Assembly (NCBI GenBank): GCA_028023455.1
Contig: JAQFVV010013303.1
Location: forward strand, 1 to 64,000
Reading direction: 5' to 3'
From: Epiperipatus broadwayi
Taxonomy: Eukaryota > Onychophora > Udeonychophora > Euonychophora > Peripatidae
DNA length: 64,000 bases
Both the position numbers and the translations under genes were made by a program. Position 1 is the stretch's first letter. Every line of letters begins with the position of its first letter. The notes beneath the pieces are model-generated. The model was not told where the DNA came from, searched no databases, and saw nothing but the letters and a program-made list of their open reading frames with translations. Below, piece by piece: positions 39,601 through 50,492 of the stretch.

Positions 39601-39952
39601 CTATTTATACCCTGCCATACCAAGTCTTCCAGAATAGGTTCTTTTCTTAGATATGTTTCCACTACTGCTAATATCTCAAACTCTTTGCTTTTAATTGCTT
39701 TGTTTAATTCCAGCCATTTTTCTCATCTCCTACCACTTGCATATTCAAATACTCAATTTTAACAATTTCTTCTTTTCTAACTACTCTTTTATAAATTCTT
39801 TTGACTTTCTTCTCCATTACATTTATAAATAACTTGCTTACCATTAATTTTACAGACCCATTCCCTCTCCACATCTACATTTATATCTAAATCAACTACC
39901 TTGGATTATTTCTTAAATCTGTCCATTCTACTCTTTCTAGTAATTGTGCCAT
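36644..39952 (-). pseudogene. LINE ORF2: endonuclease, RT, zinc block
   Basis: It starts MAQLLERVEWTDLRNNP at 39952. Endonuclease motifs follow: EILAVVETYL (39690), LEDLVWQGI (39620), then MAIGDMNGHIEEI (39385) and YTWSRNSIFHTTDYVLLDKE (39250-39190). After a charged linker (39111-38866) come the RT blocks: VKLLFKGKDKDHKKLNN, then LYKLFPYMVAERVAKWVEEN, MQGGFRSDRH, then VFIDIEKAYDKVNRNRLWVR, GMGLRQ, and LLFMDDAFLC near 37710, where FADD is expected. The C-terminus (36844-36641) has CKLYKESIENISHLLIEC, a C-x2-C-like/H-x4-C zinc-binding pattern. At least three frame changes break the ORF, at about 38070, 37850 and 37350. Confidence 0.85.
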
Positions 39953-40029
39953 TTAACCCTCCCTTTTATAAGTTTCCCCAAACTATATTTTTTGTAAATC
40001 AAACTCTCTAAAACTTCACTTTTTTGACT

Positions 40030-40942
40030 TTCTAAGTGCAATCTATCTTTACTATATAACTCCCTCTTTCCAATAAAAAATGCCATACATTCAGAAACAT
40101 TACATTTCTCTCATACAATTTTTCAATCTCATTTATTGAACATGCCATATCTAACATATACCTCTTGTCAAATCTTTGTAATAATCCAACTATTTCTACT
40201 TTTTCTTCAATCTTACTCAAATTCCTAATCAATTCTATATATGCATCCATTATTTTCTGGGATGGCTCTGACAAATTATTAGTCCCTACTATAACATACC
40301 CATCTCTACTCCTTTGCTTCTTTACTTTATCTGTAACATCCCTAATTATAACCTCTAGGAAAACATACTCTTACATACCTGATTCTGTCTTCTCTTATAA
40401 TTATATCTTCACAAACTATCTCATAGTCTACTTTCTCTGCTTCATCTGTAACATTCTCTGCCACTTTCTGAACTTCCTTATCTACTTCTTCCTTATCATC
40501 CATATTGAATAATTCCTTTATCTGCTCATACTTCATCTCTAATGATTTCAATTTTATTTCTACACCCTTTACCTCTTACTCTATCTTACTTATTCTTTGT
40601 TTAACCTTCTCCATTGCAGTGCTAATTTTTCCACCCATATCTCCTGTCACTCCACTAAAACCATACTCTATCCTATCTTCCTCACTTACATTTTGCTTTA
40701 TATCTCCTGACTTTCTCTTTAAAATATCTATAATTAGAAACCCACTTTTTCACCTCTTTTATCACATTTACGCACTGTCTACATAACCATAAACCTGTTA
40801 CATTTGTCCTAGTCTTATTTAAACATTTCAAGTGATAAACCTCATCCAATATGGTACACTCTACCACAGTGCATTTAATTTTTATCTGACTATTATATAT
40901 CACTTTGGAATACAAATGCAATCCATATTTCTTATTTTCCAA
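40030..40942 (-). pseudogene. LINE ORF1: PHD finger plus SGNH-esterase-like
   Basis: The N-terminal part (40942-40682) has the PHD-type spacing: C and C in CTVVEC, VYHLKC, then GLWLCRQC, that is C-x4-C, H-x2-C, W-x-C-x2-C. A charged helical region follows (40620-40440, KVDYEIVCEDIIIREDRIRY). The esterase-like part follows: RYVRVCFPRG, then VGTNNLSEPSQ (the GTND-type block, 40290-40245), IRNLSKIEEKVEIVGLLQRF, and IEKLYERNVMFLNVWHFL. This order is that of CR1-type ORF1 proteins with PHD and esterase domains. Two frame breaks, near 40682 and 40300, and the missing catalytic serine block, which I could not find, make it a relic. Confidence 0.72.
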
Positions 40943-40964
40943 GTTACCTACTTTACATTTGATT

Positions 40965-41560
40965 TTATACTTCCTCTTCTACTCTTCAAACCTCTTTGCA
41001 CAGAACAATGACGATCAATCGATAACCACATTTTCTGATCTTAGGCCTCCAAAACATTATATTTTTTTCTGAAACAAATCATTCCTTTTTTTTAGATTTA
41101 AAAAATTCTTTAGTAGCAAACTTACTAAAAAAACAACTAATCTTATATACAAATTAGTTATAAAATATCATTACATTAACACACATTTAATAAAATATTT
41201 TTTTTTTACTTCTATATTTAAAATAGCAAATGAAACTCTTTTTAAACATTAACAATTCCCGATCTTTCCAAATTTAATTAAATCTATCTCTCTTGATCAC
41301 AATTTACTCTCCACTTGCATAGAACAAGCAAACAATCTTTTTATCCATGATCTCAGATGATTAATCGCATGTGAAAAGACAAAAAAAGTTTAAGCTTGCA
41401 GCACAGAATAACCACATCAGAACAGCTAAGCAGACAAAGAGTCATTTAAATAATTATCTTATACTCTAGCTCCCTTTATTACATATTATTTAGACTAACT
41501 ATATCTATAATCACTACAACTTTTTATATATTTTTTATTTATATTCTTTAACTTTTATTA
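40965..41560. other. spacer between LINE 5' end and palindrome
   Basis: It may contain the LINE 5' UTR near 40965-41040. Nothing else was recognised. Confidence 0.35.
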
Positions 41561-41562
41561 TT

Positions 41563-41917
41563 ATTATTATACTGTGCTTCTAATGCACACCAGTGAAGCT
41601 ATTATTTTAATTGTATTAATTCTGGCTTAGCACTTTTGGGGCATATTTGCTCTCATATTCAGAGTCTGTGTCACTTTTCATTCTGTGTTATCATTAGTGT
41701 ATGCAAACGTATGCAAATTATTTAACCAGTTCATTTCCTGGATATCCAGAAGTAGGAATTTTGATCTCCAAGAAATGGACTGGTTAAATAATTTGCATAC
41801 ACTAATGATAACACAATGAAGAGTGACACAGGCTATGAAAATGGGAAAGTGCTAAGCCAAAATTAATACAATTAAAATAATAGCTTCACGGGTGTGCATT
41901 GGAAGTGCAGTATAATA
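41563..41917. repeat. palindromic foldback element, about 150-170-bp arms
   Basis: The arms 41563-41740 and 41768-41917 are reverse complements over nearly their whole length. Blocks include AAGCTATTATTTTAATTGTA, TCTGGCTTAGCACTTT, TGTGTTATCATTAGTGTATG and AATTATTTAACCAGT. The left arm has an extra ten-base duplication (ATGCAAACGT then ATGCAAATT). The loop is about 27 bases. It sits almost exactly midway between the two inverted LINE copies. No target duplication could be fixed because both ends run into ATT/TAA sequence. Confidence 0.85.
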
Positions 41918-41919
41918 AT

Positions 41920-42234
41920 TATGAAGAATTGATGAAGTAAATAAATTTTTACTATTATTATATAATTTGTTTTTATAAATTTATATTATACTGTTTCATA
42001 TGTAAATATTTCATTAATATGTAATAGCTATAAATATATTTGTGTTTATACTCCTATGTAAACATTTTTTTACAAATCCATAATGTATTTATAAATAAAT
42101 TTTTTTTATATATTTTCCTTTATATATATATATTAAGAACTATATTTGCACTAATGTCATCCTAATCCCAGAATCTCTATTAAAATTTGGGTTTATCATT
42201 TTTATAGAACTGTTTGTAAATCTGTGTCCTGTAT
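41920..42234. other. AT-rich spacer
   Basis: No supported feature. Confidence 0.4.
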
Positions 42235-42235
42235 A

Positions 42236-42779
42236 TGTATGTATATTATATCAGTGATTTATTATCTGATATATGTTGTTTTAATCTTGTTTTTATAGAA
42301 TTTTTCATTTTTCCCACATATTTATTATCAATCCCACTATCTAAACATTGTTTGCATTTTATCATATATTTTCCATTAATTATTATTTTTATTACATCTT
42401 GTGTATTTGTTATCCATTAAATTTAATAGTTTTTTTTTAATTAAATATCTTTGTATTAATTATCCTTTTGCATTTTTTATTAATTTTCTTTATAATTTTA
42501 TTAAACTTATTCATAATAATATTATTACTGTATATCTATTTTTCCTTTTTTTCTTTCCTTCATTCATTTTAGTTTATTTACCCTATACACTATTTCTTCA
42601 ACTTCTTTTAATTATATGCACAGGGAAATAATTTTTTTTTAACTCCTTGATTATTAAATCTTTTTGTTTGATATAGTCTTTTTTTAACAATATATTATAG
42701 CTCTGTGTATTCTTGAATATATACAACTAATTTTGTATTTCCTATGGATGTTGGAGAACCAACTTGTTGTGATATTACC
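42236..42779 (-). mobile_element. Penelope-like 3' fragment, inverted copy
   Basis: On the minus strand it encodes YMIKCKQCLDSGIDNKYVGK and then NSIKTRLKQHISDNKS, the start of a GIY-YIG endonuclease domain as found in Penelope-like elements (Y-x-I-x-C-x2-C, Y-V-G, R-x3-H). It is the reverse complement of 42787-43330, and the innermost 70 bases are almost identical. Stops are present in frame. Confidence 0.7.
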
Positions 42780-42786
42780 AAAAACA

Positions 42787-43632
42787 ATATTGGCAATATC
42801 ATGACAAGTTGGTTCTCCAACATCCATAGGAAATACAAAATTAGTTGTATGTATTCAAGAATATACAGGCTATAATGCATTGTTAAAAAAAAAGTCTATA
42901 TTAAACAAAGAGATTTAATAATCTAGGAGTTAAAAAAGAATAATCTCCCTGTACATGTAATTAAAAGAGGTATCAAAAAATTGAGTGTAAGATAAATAAA
43001 ACTGAAAAAAATGAAGGTAAGAAGAAAAGTGAAAATAGATATATAGGAATAAAAACAAATAATAATATTATAGTGAATATGTTTAATAAAATTATAAAGA
43101 ACATTAATAAAAAATGCAACAGGACAATTAATACCAAATTATTTAATAATAAAAAAAAGAAAACCTATTAAATTTAATGAATAACAAATACATAGGATAT
43201 AATAAAGATAATAAAGAATTAATTACTGGAGTATATATGATAAAATGCAAACAATGTTTAGATAATGGAATTAATAACACATGTGAAAGAAAAACTAAAA
43301 ATTCTATAAAAACAAGATTAAAACATCATATGTCATATAATAAATCACCAATGTATATATATATACATTTGAAGAGCATGGGACACAACTTTACAGAAAA
43401 TTCAGTAATCATGATGTTACATACAGACAATATTAAAGAAAGAAAAATAAAAGAAACAATACTAATAAAAAATATAAAACCAAAATTTAATAGAGATTCT
43501 GGCATTAGTAGAAATATAGTTATTAAAAAAAAATATAGAGAGAGGAAAATACTTATAAATAAATTATGGGTTTGTAAAAAATGTTTACATAAGAGTATAA
43601 ACATGAATATGTTTATAGATATTACATATTAG
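42787..43632 (+). mobile_element. Penelope-like 3' fragment with GIY-YIG domain
   Basis: A 5'-truncated Penelope-like element that begins at the palindrome centre, continues through a damaged linker, and carries a readable endonuclease frame at 43177-43632. Paired head to head with 42236-42779. The arms match over more than 500 bases, with the inner portion best conserved. Inverted partial copies are known in Penelope-like insertions. Confidence 0.75.
43177..43632 (+). pseudogene. GIY-YIG endonuclease domain (Penelope-like)
   Basis: An open frame of 151 codons, the C-terminal domain of a Penelope-like protein. It reads GVYMIKCKQC (the GIY strand with the C-x2-C pair typical of this family), KTKNSIKTRLKHHMS (R and H of the domain), YIHLKSMGHNFTENS, then IKERKIKETILIKNIKPKFN and RDSG (the helix carrying the metal-binding glutamate). 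The usual Y-I-G after the cysteines is altered to NTCERK here, although the inverted partner keeps YVGK. A basic tail with WVCKKC and LHKS follows. There is no RT upstream in frame, so it is a fragment. Confidence 0.78.
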
Positions 43633-43799
43633 TGAAATATTTACATATAAAACAGTATAATATAAATTTAGAAGAGAGGATTATATAATTATAGTAATAA
43701 AAGTTAAAGATTAAAATATATATAAATAAAAAGTTGAAGTGATTATAGATATAATTAAATAATATGTAATAGAGGGAGCTATGGTATATGATAATTATT

Positions 43800-46175
43800 T
43801 TAAAATGAAGGGCTTGAGGTGTTAGCAATAGTGGAAGCACATCTAAAAGAAGAAGAAACAACACTGGAAGATTTGATATGGCAGGGTATAAATGGAAAAG
43901 AAAAATGGGATGGTGATATAGGAGTAATGTCAAAAAATGTTTAAATACTGTAAAGTTGAAGAACATTTGTGGTGTGAGAGAAGATTATGAAGAGAAAAAT
44001 TGGTAGTGGCTATAGGGTATATTGCCATTGGAGATAGTCAATCTATAATAGAGTGGAACAATAGCATATATGAATGCATTATTAAGGATATATAGAGTTT
44101 AAAAAAAGGGAAGAAAATAATGGTTATAGGGATATGAATGGGCATACTGAAGAAAGTGGTGCTGTGGATAACAAGAATGAACAGCTTTTGAAATTTTATT
44201 GTCAGAGTTGAATTTGATCATTAAATTTATCAATATTTATGAGGGGAAATAGTCAAAGTCTAGAAATAATATGATTTACACAACAGATTATGTATTAGTA
44301 GACAAAGAGGGAGTGAATAAATTATGGAAAGTAAAAGGGTTTGGTAATAAAGAGAGAATATGTAATAGTTATCAGAATTTCTTTATAATAGAAATGGGAA
44401 GTAATGTGATGAAAAAAATAATTAACATAGAAAGGATAGTGAAAGATGTGGATGGAAAATGAATGATGTGAATAAGAAGAATATAAAATAAAAGTAGAAG
44501 TCATTGAAGAGTTTGTTGGTGATGAATATAAGAATTGGTGTGGTGATTAGAAAAAGTGGCAAATGGGGTTTTAGTTGAGAATATTAAAAAGAATAAAAGT
44601 AATCGAAAAGTGAGAATTAGTAAAAATGTGAAAGAGAAAAAAAAGGATGCTGAGAAAATAAGTGTGCTATTAAAAACAAAAAAGTGAAAAAGATGTTAAT
44701 ATTAAATAGGAAAACTTTAAAAAAAGAAGTTGGCTAAAATAGATAATTATAGAGAGAATGAAATTAAATAGTAAATTATTGGAAGTTATTAATAAAAGTG
44801 AAAAAGATAGAAATATATTAAAAAAGGAATGTGGGGGGGGGATAGTGTTACTAAATGATGAGGAAAAAAAGTGTAGCTCTATTAAAGAATTAAAAATAAT
44901 CTTAAATAAGTATGTAATGCATGTAGAAAAAATGTTAGATGTGAAAGACAGAGTGATAATAAACACAAAAGTAGATAGTAATGGAAAGATTAGTTTTACA
45001 GAAAATGAATGAGGCAGGGAAGAAGTAGAAAAACAAGAGATTTAGCTGGATGGACAACAGAGATGGTGACAAATTGGGGGGGGGGGTAAATATATCATGT
45101 TTTAATAAGATGGCACAGAAGACAGAATTTTTAGGTATCTGGAAAAATACAAGAATAAGACTATTATTTAAAGAAAAGGTTAAAGACTATAGAAATATAA
45201 CAATTACAGACCGATAGCAGTAACATCAGTATTATGTAAAAGTTTTTTACATATATGTTGGCTGGAAGGGGGGGGGGATGGATGAAGAAAATAATATAGT
45301 GGAAGAAGTGCAAGGATGTTTTAGAATGGATAGGCATGTAGGAGATAGTTTATTTGTAGCCACACAACTTATAGATATGAGTAGGAATACAGGTAGATAT
45401 TTATATATGATCTTTATAGATATAAAGAAGGCACATGATAAATAGAAATAGATTGTGGGTAAGTTTAGTAAATTTGGGAATGGATAGAGCTTTAAAAAAT
45501 CTTAAGAGATTATATGAAAATAATTAATATATGTATCAATTAGGAAATATAGACTCAGAGTTAAAAATGGAGTGGATCTAAGGCAAAAATTCCCTATGTC
45601 ACCTATTTTGTTTTTGTTATATTTGAGAGAAGTGGAGAGAACAATGGAAAGACTAGGAAAAGGAGTAGAGATACCATTAATAGATGACAAGGGAGTATAT
45701 ACATTATCAGGTCTTTTATTTGCTGATGATATTTTCTTGTGCACAGAAAATAGGAAAGATATGGAAGTTGTGCTGAAGAAATGCACAAGAGTGAGTAAGG
45801 AGATAGGAATTAAATTTAGAGAAGAAAATTCAAAAGTAATGATGATAAATGCTGGGGAAAGAAGAGTATTTTTTATTGGGGGATATAAAGTTAAATGTGG
45901 TGAATATATATAACTATTTGGGAATCATCTTAAGTAATCAGAAAAATTGCTTGGAGGAATGGGATAAAAAATTGATAATGAATAAAATAAAATAAAGGGA
46001 CTGATAAAGAAATTAACAGTGTTTTCATATAATAAATATGATGTAGCAAGAATTGTATGGAAGGGAGTGGTGGTAGCAGAGTTAACTTTTGGAGATGATG
46101 TGTTATGTGTTAGTAATGGGGTGTTTGATTACTTAGAAAAAGTACAAAGAGAAGTAGGATTTTTAGTAGCAAGGT
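43800..46175 (+). pseudogene. LINE copy 2, 5'-truncated, opposite strand
   Basis: It starts inside the endonuclease (GLEVLAIVEAHLKEEETTLE, LIWQGINGKEKWDGDIGVMS) and continues through the TTDYVLVDKEGVNKLWK block (44275), a linker, the RT fingers (45180-45370, poorly preserved), and the palm LSGLLFADDIFLCTENRKDM near 45715, with intact FADD. It then runs through CTRVSKEIGIKFREENSKVM to a 3' break at about 46175 before the zinc-binding block. Aligned residues differ from the minus-strand copy at roughly one in four positions in the palm, so this is a separate old insertion and not a recent inverted duplication. G runs at 44832, 45076 and 45270 and many frameshifts are present. Confidence 0.85.
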
Positions 46176-46416
46176 AATATACACATAGATGGTAAAATGT
46201 GACTAAGAGACTTTCTGATGACAGCCATTTTTACTAAGGTATCTATGCTACTTAAAAAATGCTTCTTCATAATGGTTTTGATCACAGAATTATTAATAGG
46301 GCTTTTTTATATAATAAGAAAAAAAAATTTGATACTTCAAAAATTAAGACTATTCTGCCATATGTAAAGGGAGTAACTGATAAAATTAGTAATGTTTTAA
46401 AGAAAAATAATATTTT

Positions 46417-46515
46417 TTTTCATGTGTCATAGCATCAGCTAGGAAGCGAACCCGCTAACTCGGGGCAACTGCTTGTAAACCAGCTATCACTGACCTCTCG
46501 ACCACCAATGCTTGA
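46417..46515 (-). mobile_element. SINE A copy inside Penelope-like element
   Basis: Minus-strand tRNA-derived SINE: head GGTGGTCGAGAGGTCAGTGA, box B within GCGGGTTCGCTTCCTAGC, end TGATGCTATGACACATG and an A tail (the T run at 46412-46420). It shares this order with 57456-57570 and 63230-63314. Reading continuity of the host element across it proves insertion. Target duplication is unclear (AT-rich ATATTTT on both sides). Confidence 0.82.
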
Positions 46516-47007
46516 CATACTATATTTTAAAAAATTAATCAAGCATTTCCATGCCCTAAAGATAAAATTCCTTTGGAGTGTCATTGTGCATTTGAAATTC
46601 CATGTGGAATTGTGTTTACATTTTTACATTGCACAGACCAATCATAAAATAAACATAAGAAAGGAAGAACACATTTTGGAACTTAGAAAAAAATCTAATT
46701 TATCAGCCATTTATTCACACATTAAATTAACTAACTATGACATCAATTTTAATAAAACACATATTCTAGCAAAAATTGAACAATATGACCTGAGCTATAT
46801 AGATTTTTAAAAGGCCTAAGAGCATAAATGACAAAATGTGAATTAAAGAACATTAACAATATTTATAAAAAGCTGTTGGAGAATAAAATATTTTTTAAAC
46901 TTCTCAACCAATAGAATTTGACATTGAGGAGAAAATAACTAAAGAAAAAAAAAACGATTTTAAATCTCACTACACACATTCTTATGATTTGAGAGAGAGA
47001 AGAACCT

Positions 47008-47038
47008 CTGAGGAAAATACTTGTTATTTTACTGAAAC
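47008..47038 (+). ncRNA. hammerhead-like motif at Penelope 3' end
   Basis: CTGAGGA (47008-47014), a possible AAAATA/TATTTT stem with a five-base loop, and GAAAC at 47034-47038. It lies just downstream of the GIY-YIG remnant, where Penelope-like elements are known to carry hammerheads. Two to three extra bases sit between stem and GAAAC, so it would be inactive or not a true case. Confidence 0.3.
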
Positions 47039-47049
47039 ATCAGCTATTT

Positions 47050-48360
47050 ATCTATCATTTTTATTACATGGAAGCTCCCAGAATTAATACTATGAATTCT
47101 CACACACATATATATGACAAGGTGTGATTTTTGAAACCCTATTAATATGAATAGTCGAGCTCTACTTTAGTTGCAATATTCTACAATTTATAGGAATAAT
47201 TCTGCCCTTTAAATTAGAATATCAATTGATTTAAATTAATTTGCCATAAATATCTCAGTTGATCTTACATTCATGTCTCTAACTAGAATAAATTAAGCAG
47301 TAAGATGCAGTCCTATTCTTATTGCAAAAAAAAAAAAAAAAAGATCAAACACTGCAGATAGAGAACAATTCAATTATTTATATTACAAATACTTGAAAAT
47401 ATCTCATCTATTACATATATGAAGAACAGTTGTTTTACATCATTATATATGTGTGGGAATGTACTTATAAATTAAATTATTGAGTGATTATATAAATTCT
47501 AATTTAGATTAAATATTCAGTATATCATCCATTTGTATTTTTTTTAATTGCCCTTAAATAGTTAGGAACCACTGATTTATTATGAATAATAATTTGTCTT
47601 TTATGTATAGATCTATGACTTTTATACACGGAAATGCATCTTTTCTATTGTATTATCATGTTATCATTTAATGAACATCTTGAGAGAAATTTTTAAGGAA
47701 TTATGTTTTGGTCAGAGTATCCTTTTGCTTTCTTTTTTTAATAATTGAAGCTTGTGTCCCAATAAAAATATTCTAGTAACAAAACTGGGAAAACGAAAAT
47801 TTAATTCCAAATTTAATAGTTCACTAAATAATTTTTTTTTATTAAAGATCAGTTTGGCAATTATGCTTTTGCTCTTATTTTATATTCGTTATCCTATTAT
47901 CTCTCTTAACTTTCTAATATTTAAAAGTGCAATCAAATTATACCAAGACTAATGTACATAAACCTCCACTTAAAAAAAAAGCACATTACATACATATGCA
48001 ATAAAATTACAAAGCATTAATATATCATGCCAATCCCAGTTTGTACTATTCTTACTTTAATAATTCCACTTTACTTGCAGAAAAATAATTTCACTGACTT
48101 GTTTATCAGGCCATTATTTGAATTTTCTGTACCAAAAAATAAAATTCAATATATAATACATATAACACATATACTAAGAAAATCTTGTTTAATACTTTAA
48201 AATAGAAATGGTAAATACATCAATATAATATGCTAAGCATGATTTCGACTATCTGGTAGTTATAATCATAGCTATAATTATCTAAGACAATTGCAAGATT
48301 TATAGAAGAATCACAAAAGATGCAATTTACATAAAATTTAATTATAAGATGTAAATTAAT
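47050..48360. other. AT-rich, nothing recognised
   Basis: No supported feature. Confidence 0.4.
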
Positions 48361-48364
48361 TTAT

Positions 48365-49350
48365 TTAAAAGGGGTAATTTTTTGACAGAAGGACTCTGGA
48401 TTCTTTCTTGTTGATTTCATGTATGTTGGCTATATGTAAGTCCTCTTTAACTTTGCATTTAGCGTCATTTCTTTTGGAGGAGACAATACTGTGATCATGT
48501 TTAGACTCATGTTCGAGGAAAATAGATTTAATATGAATATTAGTTTTAGTTTGATTGTATTGAAATTCTTGTTGCATGATTCTTGCAGAGAGATTTGCAT
48601 GAGAATCTACAAAATAAATTATGTTGCAGTTTGTGTTGTTGCATATAATTTTATACACAACTTAAGAAATCTGCTTTGGGGATAGCTTATCTTTCATATT
48701 GTTAATCACGCAATTTGGGGTGGGAGACTAACTTTGTATGGTTCTGTATAGATTTTGTTTATATTGTGAATAGCTCCCGGGTGTGTATGGAGATGATATC
48801 CAGAATAACTTGAGTGAATCTGTTTCTGATTTTAGTATAGAATGTTTTAACCATGTAAAAGGCTGAATCCTTGTATCCAATACTACATTAATCATTGGTG
48901 TATAAATCAATATAATTTTTTGGTTGGATTTAAATTTACAAAATTATGATTTTTATGTAAAAATGCTTTGAGGCTTATAAATTTATGAGCATTAAGTGTT
49001 AATGATTCAGGGTGAATAACACATTTGAATGGTTTAACTAACATTTTGTAATTTAATTGAGTACTTTTGCACTGAATATATGTCTAAAAACTTTATGCCT
49101 TTGAGATTGTCTTCCTTTTCTATAATCCATTTTAATGAAGGCTTATGTATAAGATTATGCTGTGTTTTCATAATTTACACTTCTGAGGCACAAATATGGA
49201 TATCATCAATGCATCACATATATAACAGGGATGGGGTTTGATTTTAGTATTTAGGAATGTCTTCTTCAAATAATTTAATACAATACTAGATATTGTTCTA
49301 TTCATAGGGAGACCCATAGGCCATCCTTCTTCTATATTGCAATACTCATC
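48365..49350 (-). pseudogene. Penelope-like RT palm and endonuclease fragment
   Basis: On the minus strand: EGWPMGLPMNRTISSIVLNY and LKKTFL (49330-49260, the MGSP-type block), then CIDDIHICASEV near 49205 (Y-x-D-D-I catalytic block, with C for R/Y positions and a stop just before). A damaged stretch follows, then YKIICNNTNCNIIYFVDSHA and NLSARI (48655-48580), the GIY-YIG domain with C and C spacing, and SKHDHSI. Frameshifts and stops are common. It is distinct in sequence from the 43177 and 46195 pieces. Confidence 0.72.
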
Positions 49351-49354
49351 ATTA

Positions 49355-50453
49355 GAAAGGGCTATAAAATGTAAATATTTTAATATTTATCTGAAAGCTA
49401 GTTATGATAACATTTTATTTGCAATTATTTATTGGATTATTTCCATTTTCTAGCATCTAGTTTTAATTGTTAAATATTTTTAGAAAAATTCAAATTTTTT
49501 TAAAACTTTTCAAACACATTCAACTGTTGGTAATAATACAAATGATACGTAGTTTCAAGTGCTAATTCATTCATGCTGCTGAATGATCTTTAGCTTTTGT
49601 TTAATATCATAAGTAACTATTAGATATTTTAAAATATCCTTGAGTCTAACTACTTTTGTAGATGTAAAAATGCAATGTGATTTTTTTTTGTAAAGGTTTC
49701 CATGTGACAAGTCACTAAATTATATGCAAGGCTTTATGAATAAATGATTTAATCATTAGATCCTCATGCTCTAGATATCAAGCCATGAATATTTGTTGCC
49801 AATTTCCTTGAATCATAGCCAGTCCAAGTTTCAATGTCAAGCAGTGAATAAGTGTTAATGTGTTTTTAAGCTAGAAAGTAAAGTAATGAAGGAAAATATA
49901 AAACTCTTATCAACCAGCAGTCTATTCGTATGGAGAGAAATGTAACTGGATATATTTTTTAATACTTGTGGAACAGTACTGAAGAGGCCTTTTTTTTTTT
50001 TTGCAACAATCTAATTAAAATTTCTTTTATAAAAATATGCATATGTTTATAATAGATGCTGATCATGCTGCCATTGGAATAATCTTTAAGTGTTAGGGTT
50101 AATTGCGAATAACTAATAAATAATGCTCAATCAAGAATACTTCTTGCAGCTTGTAGGACAGTGTTGATTTATCAAAAGCTAGGTACAGTTTCCTGTCAAA
50201 CAGTTTTTTTTTTGCCTCTTTTCCTTGCTATCTTCACTCACCTAAGTTGTTAGGGACAGTCATTATGTGTACCTCATGCCATTTTCTAAACTAATTGTGA
50301 CAATGGGATTGTATATTTATGTGATAACATTTCTATGCCTTGACTAAACACATAGCAATCCTGATAATGATGATATGTTTATAAAAGATGTAACTTCTGA
50401 GAAAATTCTGCAAGTGAATAGATCTATGGCATCCACTAGATTGCTAATAATCA

Positions 50454-50454
<1 letters not shown>
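49355..50454. other. AT-rich, nothing firmly recognised
   Basis: It may continue the Penelope-like element upstream (minus strand), but no block was readable. Confidence 0.35.

Positions 50455-50492
<38 letters not shown>
50455..50492. repeat. (AT)n(GT)n microsatellite
   Basis: About eleven AT units followed by about eight TG units. Confidence 0.95.

Larger units (their letters stand above)
36385..40960 (-). mobile_element. near-full-length LINE with PHD/esterase ORF1
   Basis: A 4.6-kb non-LTR retrotransposon on the minus strand. In order: ORF1 (about 40942-40030), ORF2 starting at an ATG at 39952 with endonuclease, reverse transcriptase and a C-terminal zinc-binding block (to about 36650), then a purine-rich 3' UTR ending near an A run (complement of T's at about 36385). 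PHD plus esterase ORF1 proteins are described for CR1-group elements. The RT motifs alone (IEKAYDKVNR, LRQ, SLLFMDD) do not settle the clade. It carries frameshifts and stops throughout, so it is not active. A 5'-truncated relative lies in opposite orientation at 43800-46175. Confidence 0.88.
46195..47045 (+). pseudogene. Penelope-like 3' fragment split by a SINE
   Basis: Frame pieces read NGFDHRIINRAFLYNKKKKF, then ILPYVKGVTDKISNVLKKNN (46355-46415, the conserved LPYV-G block), an interruption (46413-46515), then YFKKLIKHFHALK, CAFEIPCG (the GIY strand), YIAQTNHKINIRKEEHILEL and KKSNLSAIYSHIKLTNYDIN. It diverges strongly from the 43177 fragment, so it is a different Penelope-like lineage. 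The element is 5'-truncated against the LINE copy 2 end and runs on to a hammerhead-like motif at 47008. Confidence 0.78.

Noticed and set aside
37405-40786. Several plus-strand open frames of 60-117 codons
   Set aside because: They are antisense shadows of the minus-strand LINE ORFs, whose domain motifs are on the other strand.
41563-41917. Reading the palindrome as an origin of replication or a recent palindromic gene amplification
   Set aside because: Arm differences and similar foldbacks elsewhere fit a transposable foldback better; no independent sign of origin function.
43326-45788. Minus-strand open frames of 60-114 codons
   Set aside because: Shadows of the plus-strand Penelope-like and LINE frames, with low-complexity F/L/I/S content.
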